DNA of 64,000 nucleotides from Candidatus Palibaumannia cicadellinicola (GCF_000754265.1 NZ_CP008985.1:372001-436000), one strand, 5' to 3'. Counted from the stretch's first letter, positions 30,437-41,157 are shown. Program-made: numbers and translations. The notes: generated from the sequence alone by a model not told the origin.

Positions 30437-30694
30437 GTGAGTAATAATATTCGTATAAAACAAGGTCGTGTAATCAGCGATAAAATGGATAAATCTAGAG
30501 TTGTCGCTATTGAACGTTTTATTAAACATCCGATATACGGTAAGTATATAAAAAGAACAACAAAAATTCATGTACATGATGAACATAATGGTAGTCAAAT
30601 TGGTGATATTGTAGAAATTCGAGAATGCCGTCCCATTTCTAAAACAAAGTCCTGGATGCTTATCCGTATTATAGAAAAATCTATAATGTCTTAG
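30437..30694 (+). CDS. rpsQ: 30S ribosomal protein S17
   Basis: S17 is an early 16S rRNA binder with an OB-fold. It has 85 residues, starts at GTG (30437) and keeps [18 protein letters not shown] and [14 protein letters not shown]. It is the last gene of the S10 operon, and a hairpin terminator follows at 30728-30762. Confidence 0.98.
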   Translation: MSNNIRIKQGRVISDKMDKSRVVAIERFIKHPIYGKYIKRTTKIHVHDEHNGSQIGDIVEIRECRPISKTKSWMLIRIIEKSIMS

Positions 30695-30727
30695 TTTAAC
30701 TAAGAGGTATGCTTCAACAAAAATTAC

Positions 30728-30762
30728 AAACGGTTCATTATTTGAGCCGTTTATTTTTTTTG
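30728..30762 (+). terminator. Rho-independent terminator between S10 and spc operons
   Basis: AAACGGTTCA (30728-30737) and TGAGCCGTTT (30743-30752) make a 10-bp stem with one G-T pair and a five-base loop, followed by a run of nine T. It lies 33 bp after rpsQ and 56 bp before rplN, at the boundary of the S10 and spc operons. This is the clearest terminator in the window. Confidence 0.88.
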
Positions 30763-30763
30763 A

Positions 30764-31189
<426 letters not shown>

Positions 31190-31199
31190 GGAGTAAATT

Positions 31200-31514
31200 A
31201 TGGCTGTTAAAATCCATAGAGATGATGAAGTAATTGTTTTAACTGGAAAAAATAAAGGACAGCGTGGGAAAGTAAAAAAAGTTTTGGTAACTGGTAAAGC
31301 TATTGTTTCAGGAGTCAATATGATCAAAAAACATCAAAAACCTGTATCAGCTATTAATAAGCCAGGATGTATTGTTGAGAAAGAAGCAGTCATTGATCTT
31401 TCTAATATTGCTATCTTTAATCATACTATTAATAAAGCAGATCGTGTTTGTTTCAGAACGATCAATGGCAAAAAAGTTCGTGTGTTTAAATCTAACGGCG
31501 AAATTATTAATTAG
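31200..31514 (+). CDS. rplX: 50S ribosomal protein L24
   Basis: L24 is an early-assembly initiator with a KOW motif ([18 protein letters not shown], about 11-28). It has 104 residues as in E. coli and ends SNGEIIN. AGGAG lies five bases before the start; it begins ten bases after rplN. Confidence 0.98.
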   Translation: MAVKIHRDDEVIVLTGKNKGQRGKVKKVLVTGKAIVSGVNMIKKHQKPVSAINKPGCIVEKEAVIDLSNIAIFNHTINKADRVCFRTINGKKVRVFKSNGEIIN

Positions 31515-31528
31515 TTTGGGGTAAACAG

Positions 31529-32068
31529 ATGGCTAAATTATATGATTTTTACAAAGAAATAGTTATTATGAATTTAATGAATCATTTTAGTTATAATTCC
31601 ATTATGCAAGTTCCTAGAATAGAAAAAATTACCCTTAATATGGGTGTTGGTCAAGCAATTACAGATAAAAAAATACTAGAGAATGCGGTAACTAATTTAA
31701 CGGCTATTTCAGGTCAAAAACCAATAATTACCAAAGCACGTAAGTCTATTGCTAGTTTTAAGATTCGTCAAGGTTATCCTATTGGTTGTAAAGTGACTTT
31801 ACGTGGTAAACGTATGTGGGAATTTTTTGATAAACTAATTTCTATTGCTGTACCTCGTATTCGTGATTTTCGTGGTTTTTCAGTCAAATCATTTGATGGT
31901 CATGGTAACTATTCAATCGGAATATGTGAGCAAATTATATTTCCAGAAATAGATTATGATAACATTAATAATGTTCGTGGCATGGATATAACAATAACAA
32001 CTACGGCCAAATCTAATAAGGAAGGACATGCTTTATTAGCAGCATTTAACTTTCCATTTCGTAACTAA
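31529..32068 (+). CDS. rplE: 50S ribosomal protein L5
   Basis: L5 binds 5S rRNA and contacts S13 in the B1b bridge. It has 179 residues, the E. coli length with the initiator. The motifs [19 protein letters not shown] and [16 protein letters not shown] ending ([14 protein letters not shown]) are present. GGGG lies upstream of the ATG. Confidence 0.98.
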   Translation: MAKLYDFYKEIVIMNLMNHFSYNSIMQVPRIEKITLNMGVGQAITDKKILENAVTNLTAISGQKPIITKARKSIASFKIRQGYPIGCKVTLRGKRMWEFFDKLISIAVPRIRDFRGFSVKSFDGHGNYSIGICEQIIFPEIDYDNINNVRGMDITITTTAKSNKEGHALLAAFNFPFRN

Positions 32069-32096
32069 GCTTATATTATAAAGGTATAGCTCACTG

Positions 32097-32402
32097 ATGG
32101 CTAAACAATCTATAAAAGCACGCGAAATTAAACGTGTAATGTTAGCAACTAAATTTTTAGTCAAACGTCTTGAACTAAAAAAAATTATATCAAATGTGAA
32201 TTCTTCAGCTGAAGAACGTTGGGATGCTATTCTCAAACTACAAAAACTGCCGCGTGATTCTAGCCCATCTCGTCAACGAAATCGCTGTGGACAAACTGGT
32301 CGTCCACATGCGTTCTTGCGTAAATTTGGATTAAGCCGTATAAAAGTACGCGAAGCAGCAATGCGTGGAGAAATTCCTGGTTTGAGAAAAGCTAGCTGGT
32401 AA
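32097..32402 (+). CDS. rpsN: 30S ribosomal protein S14 (zinc-free type)
   Basis: S14 lies in the 30S head. It has 101 residues and no zinc-ribbon cysteines, which identifies the long C- form, as in E. coli. It starts [16 protein letters not shown] and keeps [25 protein letters not shown] motif and the ending LRKASW. Confidence 0.98.
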   Translation: MAKQSIKAREIKRVMLATKFLVKRLELKKIISNVNSSAEERWDAILKLQKLPRDSSPSRQRNRCGQTGRPHAFLRKFGLSRIKVREAAMRGEIPGLRKASW

Positions 32403-32438
32403 GCAATATAAGCACCAACTTAATTATGGAACAAACAA

Positions 32439-32831
32439 ATGAGTATGCAAGATCCCATAGCAGATATGTTAACTCGTATTCGCAATAGTCAAACAGCGCA
32501 AAAAACCATAGTACTTATGCCTTCTTCTAAAATTAAAGTAGCAATTGCTCATTTACTGCAAGAAGAAGGATTTATCAAGGATTATCAAGTTGAAAATAAG
32601 ATTAAGCCAATATTAAAACTGGTACTTAAGTATTTTGAAGGAAAACCTGTGATAGAAAACATTCAGCGTATTAGTCGCCCTAGTTTACGTCTTTATAAAA
32701 GAAAAAAGGCTTTACCTAAAGTTATGGGAGGTATGGGTATTGCAATTATTTCTACTTCTAAGGGTCTTATGACTGATGGTGGTGCTCGCCAGGCTGGTCT
32801 TGGTGGTGAAATTTTATGCTATGTAGCTTAA
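32439..32831 (+). CDS. rpsH: 30S ribosomal protein S8
   Basis: S8 binds the central domain of 16S rRNA; in E. coli it also represses the spc operon by binding near the rplE start. It has 130 residues, as in E. coli, and keeps the C-terminal block [21 protein letters not shown] purine-rich GGAAC precedes the start. Confidence 0.99.
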   Translation: MSMQDPIADMLTRIRNSQTAQKTIVLMPSSKIKVAIAHLLQEEGFIKDYQVENKIKPILKLVLKYFEGKPVIENIQRISRPSLRLYKRKKALPKVMGGMGIAIISTSKGLMTDGGARQAGLGGEILCYVA

Positions 32832-32844
32832 TTAGGAGACCAGT

Positions 32845-33384
32845 ATGTCTCGTGTTGCTAAATTGCCTATAATAATTCCTACCAACGTAGAAGTAAAATT
32901 TAACGGACAGAAAATTGATATTAAAGGTACAAAAGGTGAATTAACTCGTACGATTCATAATGCTGTATCTATTCAACAAGTTGATAATATTCTCATTTTT
33001 TTGCCACGTAAAGGCTATAGCTATATAAATGGTTGGGCGCTTGCAGGTACTACCCGCGCTCTCATAAATGGTATGGTTATTGGTGTAACAAAAGGTTTTA
33101 CTAAAAAACTACAGCTAATAGGTGTAGGTTATCGTGTAGTGATTCAAAATCATATTATTAGTTTATTTTTAGGTTTTTCTCACCATATAGAATATAAACT
33201 ACCGATAAATATTACTGTAGAATGTCCGAGCCAAACAGAACTAATCTTACATAGTGCGGATAAACAAGCACTTGGTCAAGTAGCAAGTGATTTACATTCT
33301 TATCGTAATCCTGATGCTTATAAAGGTAAAGGTGTTCGTTACGCTGAAGAAGTAGTATGTACTAAAGAAGCTAAAAAAAAGTAA
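32845..33384 (+). CDS. rplF: 50S ribosomal protein L6
   Basis: L6 lies beside the GTPase-associated centre. It has 179 residues (E. coli 177). The first domain starts [12 protein letters not shown]. The second keeps the RNA-binding block [23 protein letters not shown] lies upstream. Charged Lys-rich ending AKKK. Confidence 0.98.
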   Translation: MSRVAKLPIIIPTNVEVKFNGQKIDIKGTKGELTRTIHNAVSIQQVDNILIFLPRKGYSYINGWALAGTTRALINGMVIGVTKGFTKKLQLIGVGYRVVIQNHIISLFLGFSHHIEYKLPINITVECPSQTELILHSADKQALGQVASDLHSYRNPDAYKGKGVRYAEEVVCTKEAKKK

Positions 33385-33393
33385 GGTCCCTTA

Positions 33394-33753
33394 ATGGATA
33401 AAAATAAAAAAATTGCTCGTATTCGTCGTGCAATTAGTACTAGAAGTAAGTTACAACAGTTAAAAACCACTCGCTTAGTCGTACATCGTACGATACGTCA
33501 TATTTACGCACAAGTTATTACACCACATACTTCAGAAGTTATTATAACTGCTTCGACAGTAGAAAAAAATATAGCACAGGAAGTCATAAATACCGGTAAT
33601 AAAAATGCAGCAATAGCTGTAGGTCAAAAACTAGCAGAAAGAGCTTTAGAAAAAGGTATTAAGAATGTTTCTTTTGATCGTTCTGGATACCAATATCATG
33701 GTAGAGTACAAGCGTTAGCGGATGCTGCCCGCGAAGCGGGACTTAAGTTTTAG
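33394..33753 (+). CDS. rplR: 50S ribosomal protein L18
   Basis: L18 binds 5S rRNA with L5 and L25. It has 119 residues (E. coli 117), starts [13 protein letters not shown] and ends with the conserved block [20 protein letters not shown], then GLKF. It lies 10 bp after rplF and 10 bp before rpsE. Confidence 0.98.
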   Translation: MDKNKKIARIRRAISTRSKLQQLKTTRLVVHRTIRHIYAQVITPHTSEVIITASTVEKNIAQEVINTGNKNAAIAVGQKLAERALEKGIKNVSFDRSGYQYHGRVQALADAAREAGLKF

Positions 33754-33762
33754 GACTATAAT

Positions 33763-34263
33763 ATGGTACATATGGAAAAACAAGTTGGTACACTACAAGA
33801 AAAACTCATTGCGGTAAACCGAGTATCTAAAACGGTTAAAGGTGGAAGAATTTTTAGTTTTACAGCACTTACAGTTGTTGGTGATTGTAATGGTCGTGTT
33901 GGTTTTGGCTATGGTAAGGCACGTGAGGTACCAGCTGCTATTCAAAAAGCTATGGAAAAAGCACGACGTAATATGATAAGTATTGCACTCAAGAGCGGAA
34001 CACTGCAACATCCAATTCAAAGTGTACATACAGGTTCACGTGTATTCATGCAGCCGGCTTCTGAAGGAACTGGTATTATTGCCGGTGGTGCTATGCGCGC
34101 AGTTTTAGAAGTAGCAGGTGTTCGAAATGTATTAGCTAAAACCTATGGTTCGACGAATCCTATTAATGTCGTTCGAGCGACTATAGATGCTCTTCATAAT
34201 ATGAAGTCTCCTGAAATGATAGCTGCTAAACGTGGTAAATCCATTGAAGAGATTCTGAGGTAA
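33763..34263 (+). CDS. rpsE: 30S ribosomal protein S5
   Basis: S5 is part of the mRNA entry channel and affects decoding fidelity. It has 166 residues and starts [19 protein letters not shown], matching MAHIEKQAGELQEKL in E. coli. The KVVKGGR-type loop ([20 protein letters not shown]) and [18 protein letters not shown] are intact. It ends at EEILR, two residues short of E. coli. Confidence 0.98.
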   Translation: MVHMEKQVGTLQEKLIAVNRVSKTVKGGRIFSFTALTVVGDCNGRVGFGYGKAREVPAAIQKAMEKARRNMISIALKSGTLQHPIQSVHTGSRVFMQPASEGTGIIAGGAMRAVLEVAGVRNVLAKTYGSTNPINVVRATIDALHNMKSPEMIAAKRGKSIEEILR

Positions 34264-34266
34264 TAC

Positions 34267-34446
34267 ATGGTAAAAACAATTAGAATAACTCAAACTCGCA
34301 GTTCTATCGGTTGTTTGCCGAAACATAAGGCAACTCTAATTGGTTTAGGCTTGCGTCGTATTGGTCATACTGTTCAGCGTGAAGATGTACCTGCAATACG
34401 AGGCATGATTGCTTTAGTTTCCTATATGGTTAAGGTTGAAAAGTAA
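34267..34446 (+). CDS. rpmD: 50S ribosomal protein L30
   Basis: This 59-residue protein is too short for a usual ORF cut-off but clear: [15 protein letters not shown] at the start, [18 protein letters not shown] in the middle and MVKVEK at the end, collinear with E. coli L30 at equal length. It starts three bases after the rpsE stop and ends three bases before rplO, the standard spc order rpsE-rpmD-rplO. Confidence 0.98.
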   Translation: MVKTIRITQTRSSIGCLPKHKATLIGLGLRRIGHTVQREDVPAIRGMIALVSYMVKVEK

Positions 34447-34449
34447 TAA

Positions 34450-34884
34450 ATGCGATTAAATACTATATCTCCATCTCAAGGTGCAAAACATCAATCTAAG
34501 CGTGTTGGTCGCGGTATTGGTTCAGGTTTAGGTAAAACAAGTGGCCGTGGTCATAAAGGTCAAAAATCTCGTTCTGGTTGTAGCATACGTCGCGGATTTG
34601 AAGGCGGTCAGATGCCTCTACATCGTCGTCTACCTAAATTTGGTTTTACGTCACGTAAAGCGATGGTAACGGCAGAAATTCGTATTTCAGATATAGCAAA
34701 AGTCAAAGGTAATGTTATTGATTTAGAGAGCATAAAAGCTGCTAAAATTATTAGAACTAATGTTAAGTTTGTAAAATTGATACGATCTGGTGAAATTACA
34801 CGTGCAATTACAGTACATGGCTTACGTGTAAGTAAAGGAGCACGAGCGGCAATTGAAGCAGCTGGCGGTAAAATTAAGGAATGA
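34450..34884 (+). CDS. rplO: 50S ribosomal protein L15
   Basis: L15 is a late-assembly protein with a long glycine-rich N-terminal extension reaching into 23S rRNA ([19 protein letters not shown], about 22-40). It has 144 residues, as in E. coli, and keeps [19 protein letters not shown]. It ends AAGGKIKE and is followed by secY after eight bases. Confidence 0.99.
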   Translation: MRLNTISPSQGAKHQSKRVGRGIGSGLGKTSGRGHKGQKSRSGCSIRRGFEGGQMPLHRRLPKFGFTSRKAMVTAEIRISDIAKVKGNVIDLESIKAAKIIRTNVKFVKLIRSGEITRAITVHGLRVSKGARAAIEAAGGKIKE

Positions 34885-34892
34885 AATAGCGG

Positions 34893-36212
34893 ATGGTTAA
34901 ACAACCAGGGTTAGACTTCCAAAGTGCTATAGGTGGACTTAGTGAATTAAGACGCAGAGTTTTTTTTGTTATTGGCGCATTAATAGTTTTTCGTATTGGT
35001 TCTTTTATTCCAATTCCAGGTATTGATGCTGCTGCACTTACAAACTTACTTGAACAACAACGAGGTACCCTTGTTGAAATGTTCAATATGTTCTCTGGTG
35101 GTGCATTGAATCGAGCGTCTATTTTTGCTTTAGGTATTATGCCGTATATTTCAGCATCAATTATTATTCAGTTACTAACAGTTATTTATCCTGTACTAGC
35201 AGATCTAAAAAAAGAAGGAAAGTCTGGTCAACGTAAAATTAGACAATACACTTGCTATGCTACATTATTATTAGGGATATTTCAGTCCATTGGTATTGCT
35301 ACTAGTTTACCCAATATGTTTGGAATCCATAGCATTATAATCAATCCTAGCTTTTCATTTTATTTAACTGCAATTGTTAGTTTGCTATGTGGTACGATGT
35401 TTTTAATGTGGTTAGGTGATCAGATTACTAAAAAAGGTCTTGGTAATGGTATCTCAATTATTATATTTACTGGTATTATAGCAGGCCTACCATCAGCTAT
35501 AGCACAAACTATAGAACAAGCTAGACAAGGTGATCTACCATTTTTTTTGGTGCTATTAATTGGAGTAATGGTTTTTATCGTGACATTTATCACTGTTTTT
35601 GTTGAACGTGGTCAACGTCGTATAGTTGTGAACTATGCTAAACGTCAACAAGGGCGTCGCGTTTATGCAGCTCAAAATACGCATTTACCTATAAAAATTA
35701 ATATGGCTGGCGTAATACCAGCTATTTTTGCTGCTAGCATTATTCTATTTCCAGCTACAATTGCATCATGGTTTAGTAGTAAACCCGGTTGGGAATGGTT
35801 AAATATTTTTTTGATGTATTTACAGCCTAGTCAACCTCTTTATATTTTATTATACGCATTTGCAATTATATTTTTTTGTTTTTTTTATACATCATTAGTT
35901 TTTAATCCTCGCGAAACAGCCGATAACCTAAAAAAATCAGGTGCATTTGTTCCAGGTATTCGTCCAGGAGAACAAACAGCAAGATATCTTAATAAAGTTA
36001 CGAGTCGTCTTACTTTAATTGGTGCTATTTATATGACTGTAGTTTGTTTAATTCCTGAATTTATGCGAGAGGCAATGAATGTTCCTTTTTATTTTGGAGG
36101 AACATCTTTATTAATTGTCGTTGTTGTTATCATGGAATTTATGATTCAAATACAAACTCTCATGATGTCAAGTCAATATGAGTCGACATTAAAAAAAGCA
36201 AATCTAAAATAA
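34893..36212 (+). CDS. secY: Protein translocase channel subunit SecY
   Basis: SecY forms the membrane channel for protein export and insertion with SecE and SecG. It has 439 residues (E. coli 443) and ten hydrophobic segments. It starts [15 protein letters not shown]. Signature blocks are kept: [15 protein letters not shown] (helix 2), [12 protein letters not shown], the cytoplasmic SecA-contact loop [11 protein letters not shown] and the C5 region with [12 protein letters not shown]. It lies in the spc operon between rplO and rpmJ, as in E. coli. The presence of the channel shows that Sec export is active, fitting lolA and artI. Confidence 0.98.
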   Translation: MVKQPGLDFQSAIGGLSELRRRVFFVIGALIVFRIGSFIPIPGIDAAALTNLLEQQRGTLVEMFNMFSGGALNRASIFALGIMPYISASIIIQLLTVIYPVLADLKKEGKSGQRKIRQYTCYATLLLGIFQSIGIATSLPNMFGIHSIIINPSFSFYLTAIVSLLCGTMFLMWLGDQITKKGLGNGISIIIFTGIIAGLPSAIAQTIEQARQGDLPFFLVLLIGVMVFIVTFITVFVERGQRRIVVNYAKRQQGRRVYAAQNTHLPIKINMAGVIPAIFAASIILFPATIASWFSSKPGWEWLNIFLMYLQPSQPLYILLYAFAIIFFCFFYTSLVFNPRETADNLKKSGAFVPGIRPGEQTARYLNKVTSRLTLIGAIYMTVVCLIPEFMREAMNVPFYFGGTSLLIVVVVIMEFMIQIQTLMMSSQYESTLKKANLK

Positions 36213-36271
36213 GTTTATTATTAATAATGATTGATTAATAATGTGAATTATAAAAGTTACGGAGAATGAAA

Positions 36272-36388
36272 ATGAAAGTACGTGCTTCCGTTAAACAATT
36301 ATGTCGTAACTGTAAAATTATTAAGCGTCATGGTGTCATTCGTGTAATTTGTAAAACTGACCCTAAGCATAAACAACGCCAAGGTTAA
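36272..36388 (+). CDS. rpmJ: 50S ribosomal protein L36
   Basis: This 38-residue protein is also below usual ORF cut-offs. It starts [19 protein letters not shown] and ends DPKHKQRQG, with the zinc-binding Cys-Xaa2-Cys, then Cys and His. A ribosome site GGAGAATGAAA lies just upstream. It follows secY by 59 bp and precedes rpsM by 53 bp, the normal end of the spc operon. Confidence 0.98.
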   Translation: MKVRASVKQLCRNCKIIKRHGVIRVICKTDPKHKQRQG

Positions 36389-36441
36389 TATCACGTCATA
36401 TATTGATAAAAATTTTTTATTAACATGATTAGGAGTGCATA

Positions 36442-36798
36442 GTGGCACGTATAGCAGGCATTAATATTGCTGATAATAAACATACTGTTATTGCATTAAC
36501 GTCGATCTATGGTATTGGCATCAAGCGATCCATGTCTATTTGCGAAACTACAGGTATTGCTAAAAATGTTAAGCTTAGTGAGTTATCTGAAACACAAATT
36601 GACACTCTACGTGATGCCGTTGCCAAATTTGTTGTTGAAGGAGACCTACGGCGTGAAGTCACTTTAAGTATTAAACGTTTAATAGATCTGAGTACTTATC
36701 GTGGTTTACGTCATCGTCGTGGTCTTCCTGTACGAGGTCAACGTACTAAAACTAATGCACGTACTCGTAAAGGTCCACGTAAGCCTATAAAAAAATAA
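36442..36798 (+). CDS. rpsM: 30S ribosomal protein S13
   Basis: S13 in the 30S head contacts P-site tRNA and L5. It has 118 residues and starts at GTG (36442) with AGGAG six bases upstream. It keeps [20 protein letters not shown] and ends with the basic tail KPIKK. It opens the alpha operon; in E. coli S4 represses this operon by binding a pseudoknot around this start, which I cannot judge by eye. Confidence 0.98.
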   Translation: MARIAGINIADNKHTVIALTSIYGIGIKRSMSICETTGIAKNVKLSELSETQIDTLRDAVAKFVVEGDLRREVTLSIKRLIDLSTYRGLRHRRGLPVRGQRTKTNARTRKGPRKPIKK

Positions 36799-36822
36799 TA
36801 TAGGTATAGAGGTAAAGATAGA

Positions 36823-37212
36823 ATGGTTAAAATACTAACTTCTGCACGTAAACGTATTAAAAAACAAGTTTTAGACGGTGTAGCACACATTCATGCGTCT
36901 TTTAACAATACTATTGTTACGATCACTGATCGGCAAGGTAATACGTTAAGTTGGGCCACAGCTGGTCACTCTGGGTTTCGTGGTTCTCGTAAATCAACTC
37001 CATTTGCTGCACAAGTAGCAGCAGAGCGTTGTGCTGAAGCAGTTAAAGAGTATGGTGTTAAAAATTTGGAAGTAATGGTTAAAGGACCTGGTCCAGGTCG
37101 TGAATCTACTGTGCGAGCATTAAATGCAGCTGGTTTTCGTATAACAAATATTACTGATATAACACCGATACCACATAACGGTTGTCGTCCACCGAAAAAA
37201 CGACGCGTATAA
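36823..37212 (+). CDS. rpsK: 30S ribosomal protein S11
   Basis: S11 lies on the 30S platform near the mRNA exit. It has 129 residues, as in E. coli, with the blocks [32 protein letters not shown] and the ending [12 protein letters not shown]. It is the second gene of the alpha operon, 24 bp after rpsM. Confidence 0.99.
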   Translation: MVKILTSARKRIKKQVLDGVAHIHASFNNTIVTITDRQGNTLSWATAGHSGFRGSRKSTPFAAQVAAERCAEAVKEYGVKNLEVMVKGPGPGRESTVRALNAAGFRITNITDITPIPHNGCRPPKKRRV

Positions 37213-37248
37213 TAAACTTACCTATTTGAGATAAATTGAGTAAAATAA

Positions 37249-37869
37249 ATGGCAAGATATTTAGGCCCGAAACTCAAGATTAGTCGTCGTGAAAGCGTAG
37301 ATCTTTTTCTGAAGTCTGGTGTTCGTCCAATAGATTCTAAATGTAAACATGAGCAACCTCCTGGGCAACATGGAGCACGTAAACTACGTCTATCTGATTA
37401 TGGCTTACAATTACGTGAAAAACAAAAAGTACGCCGTATCTACGGCGTGCTCGAACGTCAATTCCGTAATTATTACAAAGAAGCAGCACGTATTAAAGGT
37501 AATACTGGTGAAAATTTGTTACTTTTGTTGGAAAGTCGTTTAGATAATGTGGTTTACCGCATGGGTTTTGGTGCTACGCGTGCTGAATCACGTCAATTAG
37601 TCAGCCATAAAGCCATTATGGTAAATGGGCGTGTTGTGAATATTGCCTCTTATCAAGTCACTCTAAATGATATTGTGAGTATACGTGATCAAGCTCAAAA
37701 ACAATCCCGTATTCGTGCCTCATTAGAACTGGCTGAGTTACGTGAAAAGCCTATCTGGCTTGAAGTAGATGTTATAAAAATGGAAGGGGTGTTCAAAAGC
37801 ATTCCAGAACGTACTAATCTGTCTGCGCATATTAATGAACATATGATCGTAGAGCTTTACTCTAAGTAA
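37249..37869 (+). CDS. rpsD: 30S ribosomal protein S4
   Basis: S4 nucleates 30S assembly, affects fidelity and, in E. coli, represses the alpha operon. It has 206 residues, as in E. coli, starts [15 protein letters not shown] and keeps [20 protein letters not shown] and the S4-domain [20 protein letters not shown]. It lies between rpsK and rpoA. Confidence 0.99.
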   Translation: MARYLGPKLKISRRESVDLFLKSGVRPIDSKCKHEQPPGQHGARKLRLSDYGLQLREKQKVRRIYGVLERQFRNYYKEAARIKGNTGENLLLLLESRLDNVVYRMGFGATRAESRQLVSHKAIMVNGRVVNIASYQVTLNDIVSIRDQAQKQSRIRASLELAELREKPIWLEVDVIKMEGVFKSIPERTNLSAHINEHMIVELYSK

Positions 37870-37894
37870 AGCGTAGTACTAAAGAGAGGACACC

Positions 37895-38884
37895 ATGCAG
37901 GGTTCTGTTACAGAATTTTTAAAACCGCGTTTGGTTGATATCGAGCAAGTGAGTTTGACACACGCCAAGGTGACTCTAGAACCGCTAGAGCGTGGATTCG
38001 GTCATACTCTCGGTAACGCTCTACGTCGGATTTTACTTTCATCGATGCCAGGGTGTGCAGTTACCGAAGTTGAGATTGATGGTGTTTTACATGAATATAG
38101 TACAAAAGAAGGTGTACGAGAAGATATTCTCGAAATATTACTGAATCTAAAAGGACTTGCAGTAAAAGTTCAAAGTAAAGATGATGTTATCTTGACTTTG
38201 AGTAAATCTGGTATTGGTCCAGTGACAGCCGCTAGCATTATTCATGATAATGATGTTGAGATTATCAAACCACGGCATATATTATGCCACTTAACTGATG
38301 AACACGCATCTATCAATATGCGCATTAAAGTTCAACGTGGACGTGGTTATGTTCCAGCATCTGCTCGAATTCATTCATCACAAGATGAGCATCCAATTGG
38401 TCGTTTGCTCGTAGATGCATGCTATAGCCCTGTAGAAAATATTTCTTATAATGTAGAAGCTGCACGAGTTGAGCAACGTACTGACTTAGATAAACTCATT
38501 ATAGAAATTGAGACTAATGGAACTATTGATCCTGAAGAAGCTATCCGTCGTGCTGCGACCATTCTGGCAGAACAACTAGAAGCTTTTGTTGACTTACGTG
38601 ATATTAGTCAGCCAGAAATCAAAGAAGATAAACCACAATTTGATCCCGTTCTTTTACGACCAGTTGATGATTTAGAATTAACTGTGCGCTCTGCTAATTG
38701 CCTTAAAGCCGAAGCTATTCACTATATTGGTGATCTAGTACAGCGCACTGAAGTTGAGTTACTCAAAACGCCCAATCTTGGTAAAAAATCTCTTACTGAA
38801 ATTAAGGATGTGTTAGCTTCTCGTGGTTTAGCTTTAGGTATGCGTCTTGATAACTGGCCTCCTACAGGTTTTATTGATGAATAA
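37895..38884 (+). CDS. rpoA: RNA polymerase alpha subunit
   Basis: This 329-residue protein has the E. coli length. The N-terminal domain (about 1-235) assembles the beta subunits; [21 protein letters not shown] is the dimer motif. The C-terminal domain (about 250-329) is fully kept, with [20 protein letters not shown] including the DNA-contact Arg265. So upstream-element and activator contacts remain possible, although regulators around here (lrp, hexR) are lost. GAGAGGACACC precedes the start. Confidence 0.99.
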   Translation: MQGSVTEFLKPRLVDIEQVSLTHAKVTLEPLERGFGHTLGNALRRILLSSMPGCAVTEVEIDGVLHEYSTKEGVREDILEILLNLKGLAVKVQSKDDVILTLSKSGIGPVTAASIIHDNDVEIIKPRHILCHLTDEHASINMRIKVQRGRGYVPASARIHSSQDEHPIGRLLVDACYSPVENISYNVEAARVEQRTDLDKLIIEIETNGTIDPEEAIRRAATILAEQLEAFVDLRDISQPEIKEDKPQFDPVLLRPVDDLELTVRSANCLKAEAIHYIGDLVQRTEVELLKTPNLGKKSLTEIKDVLASRGLALGMRLDNWPPTGFIDE

Positions 38885-38927
38885 AAAACGTTGTGAGTTA
38901 ATAAGTAAATGATATGAGGAGAAAGTA

Positions 38928-39305
38928 ATGCGACATCGTAATAGTGGTCGTAAACTAAACCGTAATCATAGTCATCTTAAAGCTATGTTCCGTAATATGG
39001 CTGGATCTTTGATTATTAATGAAGTCATTAAAACTACTGTACCAAAAGCAAAAGAGCTACCGAGTATTATTGAACCACTCATTACACTAGCTAAAATTGA
39101 TAGTATAGCAAATCGTCGTTTAGCATTTGCTCGCATTAGATCTCCCAAAATAGTAGCAAAACTTTTTAATGAGTTAGGTCCACGTTTTGCAACACGTGCG
39201 GGGGGTTATACTCGTATTCTGAAGTGTGGTTTTCGTACTGGTGATAATGCACCAATGGCATATATCGAATTGGTTGATCGGCTTTCAGCTACACTTGATA
39301 AGTAA
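38928..39305 (+). CDS. rplQ: 50S ribosomal protein L17
   Basis: L17 lies near the tunnel exit. It has 125 residues (E. coli 127), starts [20 protein letters not shown] and keeps [37 protein letters not shown] lies just upstream. It closes the alpha operon; no clear terminator follows before the convergent tRNA genes. Confidence 0.98.
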   Translation: MRHRNSGRKLNRNHSHLKAMFRNMAGSLIINEVIKTTVPKAKELPSIIEPLITLAKIDSIANRRLAFARIRSPKIVAKLFNELGPRFATRAGGYTRILKCGFRTGDNAPMAYIELVDRLSATLDK

Positions 39306-39353
39306 TTACATTACCTAGATTTTAGTTTTATAAATTATTATATATAAAAAATG

Positions 39354-39431
39354 TGGTGCTGATAGGCAGATTTGAACTGCCGACCTCACCCTTACCAAGG
39401 GTGTGCTCTACCAAAACTGAGCTATATCAGC
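39354..39431 (-). tRNA. tRNA-Thr (anticodon GGT) with encoded CCA
   Basis: The acceptor stem GCTGATA pairs with TATCAGC, followed by discriminator A and an encoded CCA (39354-39356). The anticodon loop TTGGTAA gives GGT (39394-39396), and the T arm GGCAGTTCAAATCTGCC is normal. It matches E. coli thrT, except that the D-loop reads AGTTTTGGTA with four T between positions 15 and 18, two more than E. coli. It is the last gene of the minus-strand cluster. Confidence 0.96.
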
Positions 39432-39454
39432 CTAGTCTACATAAGCATATTGGG

Positions 39455-39526
39455 AGCGGGCAGTGGGAATTGAACCCACATCGTTAGCTTGGAAGGCTAA
39501 AGTAATAACCATTATACCATGCCCGC
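39455..39526 (-). tRNA. tRNA-Gly (anticodon TCC)
   Basis: It closely follows E. coli glyT: acceptor GCGGGCA pairs with TGCCCGC, discriminator T, anticodon loop CTTCCAA with TCC at 39491-39493, T arm GTGGGTTCAATTCCCAC. The three bases after the discriminator read CCC, not the CCA of the E. coli gene, so the tail is damaged and must be repaired by the CCA enzyme. Confidence 0.96.
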
Positions 39527-39578
39527 CTTTATATTTCTACCCAACTAGAATATCAAAAATTTTTTACTTTGGGTACGC

Positions 39579-39610
39579 TTTGATATCATTTTGATATCAT
39601 TTCATATCAT
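39579..39610 (+). repeat. Tandem 11-bp repeat between tRNA-Gly and tRNA-Tyr
   Basis: TTTGATATCAT occurs twice in tandem (39579-39589 and 39590-39600), followed by the shorter variant TTCATATCAT (39601-39610). Each unit contains the palindrome TGATATCA or part of it. It lies in the spacer that would be transcribed between the two tRNAs. Confidence 0.8.
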
Positions 39611-39631
39611 ACGAAAGTTAAGTGCTGATAA

Positions 39632-39713
<82 letters not shown>

Positions 39714-39736
39714 TTATATTTGATTTGTGATTTTTT

Positions 39737-39812
39737 TGGTGCCGACAAAAGGAGTCGAACCTTCAATCTACTGATTACAAATCAGTTGCTCTACCATTTA
39801 AGCTATGCCGGC
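39737..39812 (-). tRNA. tRNA-Thr (anticodon TGT) with encoded CCA
   Basis: The acceptor GCCGGCA pairs with TGTCGGC (one G-T pair), discriminator A and encoded CCA (39737-39739). The loop TTTGTAA carries TGT at 39777-39779; the T arm GAAGGTTCGACTCCTTT is closed with one wobble. It corresponds to E. coli thrU, the first gene of thrU-tyrU-glyT-thrT-tufB. Here tufB is not attached; the order of the four tRNAs and their divergence from coaA are conserved. Confidence 0.96.
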
Positions 39813-40089
39813 ATCAAGTACTAGGCATTCTAGGTTAGAGCTAACTACTCATGCAACAAAAAAATTACTTTCAGTGTATTTTCGTTTATAAATTACTCAA
39901 TTAATCACAAATCGATTCATTAAAATTAAAAACCAACTGATGTACTTTATGAGTATTAAATTAAAAATAGTAGCATATAGATTAGCACAAAGAGATCAAA
40001 CTGATCTTATCTTATACTTTTTTGATTTTTTTTATGTTTAGCTTTTTTTCTGCGCACTCAATAGATCGTGCTACAGGTTGGCTAACATT

Positions 40090-41082
40090 ATGATTAAAGC
40101 TACACAACAAACATCTAATCTCACTCCTTATTTGCAATTTAGTCGTCAAAAATGGGCAGCATTGCTAAATTCTATTCCGTTAACGTTGACTAAAGAAGAA
40201 ATTATTAAACTACAAGATATTAATAAAGACCTATCATTAGAGGAAGTACTAGATATTTACTTTCCTTTATCACGTTTACTTAACTTCTATATTAGCTCTA
40301 ATCTACGACATCAAGCAGTGCTAGAGCCAAGTTGTGGTACTGAAGGCTCGCGTATACCCTATATTATAGGTATAGCTGGTAGTGTTGCAGTAGGAAAAAG
40401 TACTACCGCACGTGTGCTGCAGGTATTGTTAAGCCGTTGGCCTGAGCATAGAACAGTAGATATTGTGACTACTGATAACTTTTTACATCCTAATAAAGTA
40501 CTCAAAGAACGGAATCTGATGAATAAGAAAGGTTTTCCGCAGTCTTATGATCTACGCCGTTTGGTCAATTTTGTCTTAGAGGTCAAATCAGGCGTACAAA
40601 GTATCACTATTCCAGTTTATTCGCATTTTATTTATGATATTGTTCCCTATCAAAAGAACATGATTGCTCAACCTGATATTTTACTCCTAGAAGGATTAAA
40701 CGTATTACAAAATTACAAGGATCATCTACAGGATATTTATCCTTTTTTTCTTTCTGACTTTATCGATTTTTCTATTTATGTTGATGCGCCTCAGGAAATA
40801 ATACAAAACTGGTATATAAAACGTTTTATGACTTTTCGTAAAGGAGCCGTTTTAGATTCAAGCTCTTATTTTCATCATTACGCTCAGCTTTCTGAGCACG
40901 AAGCTATAGCTACTTCTCGGAAGTTATGGATGGAAATCAATGCTCCTAATTTAGAGGAGAATATTTTGCCTACCCGCACGAGGGCTAGTCTTATTCTCAG
41001 CAAGAGTATTAATCACGCAGTAAATCAAGTACTTTTACGTAAATTTTTTTTCTTAGAGGATCTCTCTAACATTTATGAATAA
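40090..41082 (+). CDS. coaA: Pantothenate kinase
   Basis: CoaA phosphorylates pantothenate, the first and controlling step of coenzyme A synthesis. I choose the ATG at 40090 ([17 protein letters not shown]), which aligns with E. coli MSIKEQTLMTPYLQF; a TTG frame start at 40078 adds four residues. It has 330 residues (E. coli 316), with an extra C-terminal tail of about 13. The P-loop GSVAVGKST lies at 97-105, and [18 protein letters not shown] and the C-terminal [15 protein letters not shown] are kept. The key feedback-related and pantothenate sites look conserved. As in E. coli it diverges from the thrU tRNA cluster. Confidence 0.97.
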   Translation: MIKATQQTSNLTPYLQFSRQKWAALLNSIPLTLTKEEIIKLQDINKDLSLEEVLDIYFPLSRLLNFYISSNLRHQAVLEPSCGTEGSRIPYIIGIAGSVAVGKSTTARVLQVLLSRWPEHRTVDIVTTDNFLHPNKVLKERNLMNKKGFPQSYDLRRLVNFVLEVKSGVQSITIPVYSHFIYDIVPYQKNMIAQPDILLLEGLNVLQNYKDHLQDIYPFFLSDFIDFSIYVDAPQEIIQNWYIKRFMTFRKGAVLDSSSYFHHYAQLSEHEAIATSRKLWMEINAPNLEENILPTRTRASLILSKSINHAVNQVLLRKFFFLEDLSNIYE

Positions 41083-41157
41083 TTATGGTAATTTGAGTGA
41101 ATTTTTTATAATGAAAGTTACATATTTTGACTTGACTTTATTTTCTATCAAAGATTA

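Noticed and set aside
34608-34904. Minus-strand frame of 98 codons
   Set aside because: Antisense to rplO and the secY start; composition mirrors the coding strand.
39306-39353. Remnant of tufB next to the tRNA cluster, as in E. coli thrU-tyrU-glyT-thrT-tufB
   Set aside because: Only 48 bp separate the last tRNA from rplQ, and no EF-Tu sequence is present.
39993-40007. AGATCA/TGATCT hairpin followed by T-rich DNA before coaA as a terminator
   Set aside because: The stem is only 6 bp, and there is no plus-strand gene upstream whose transcript it would end (the tRNA cluster is on the minus strand).
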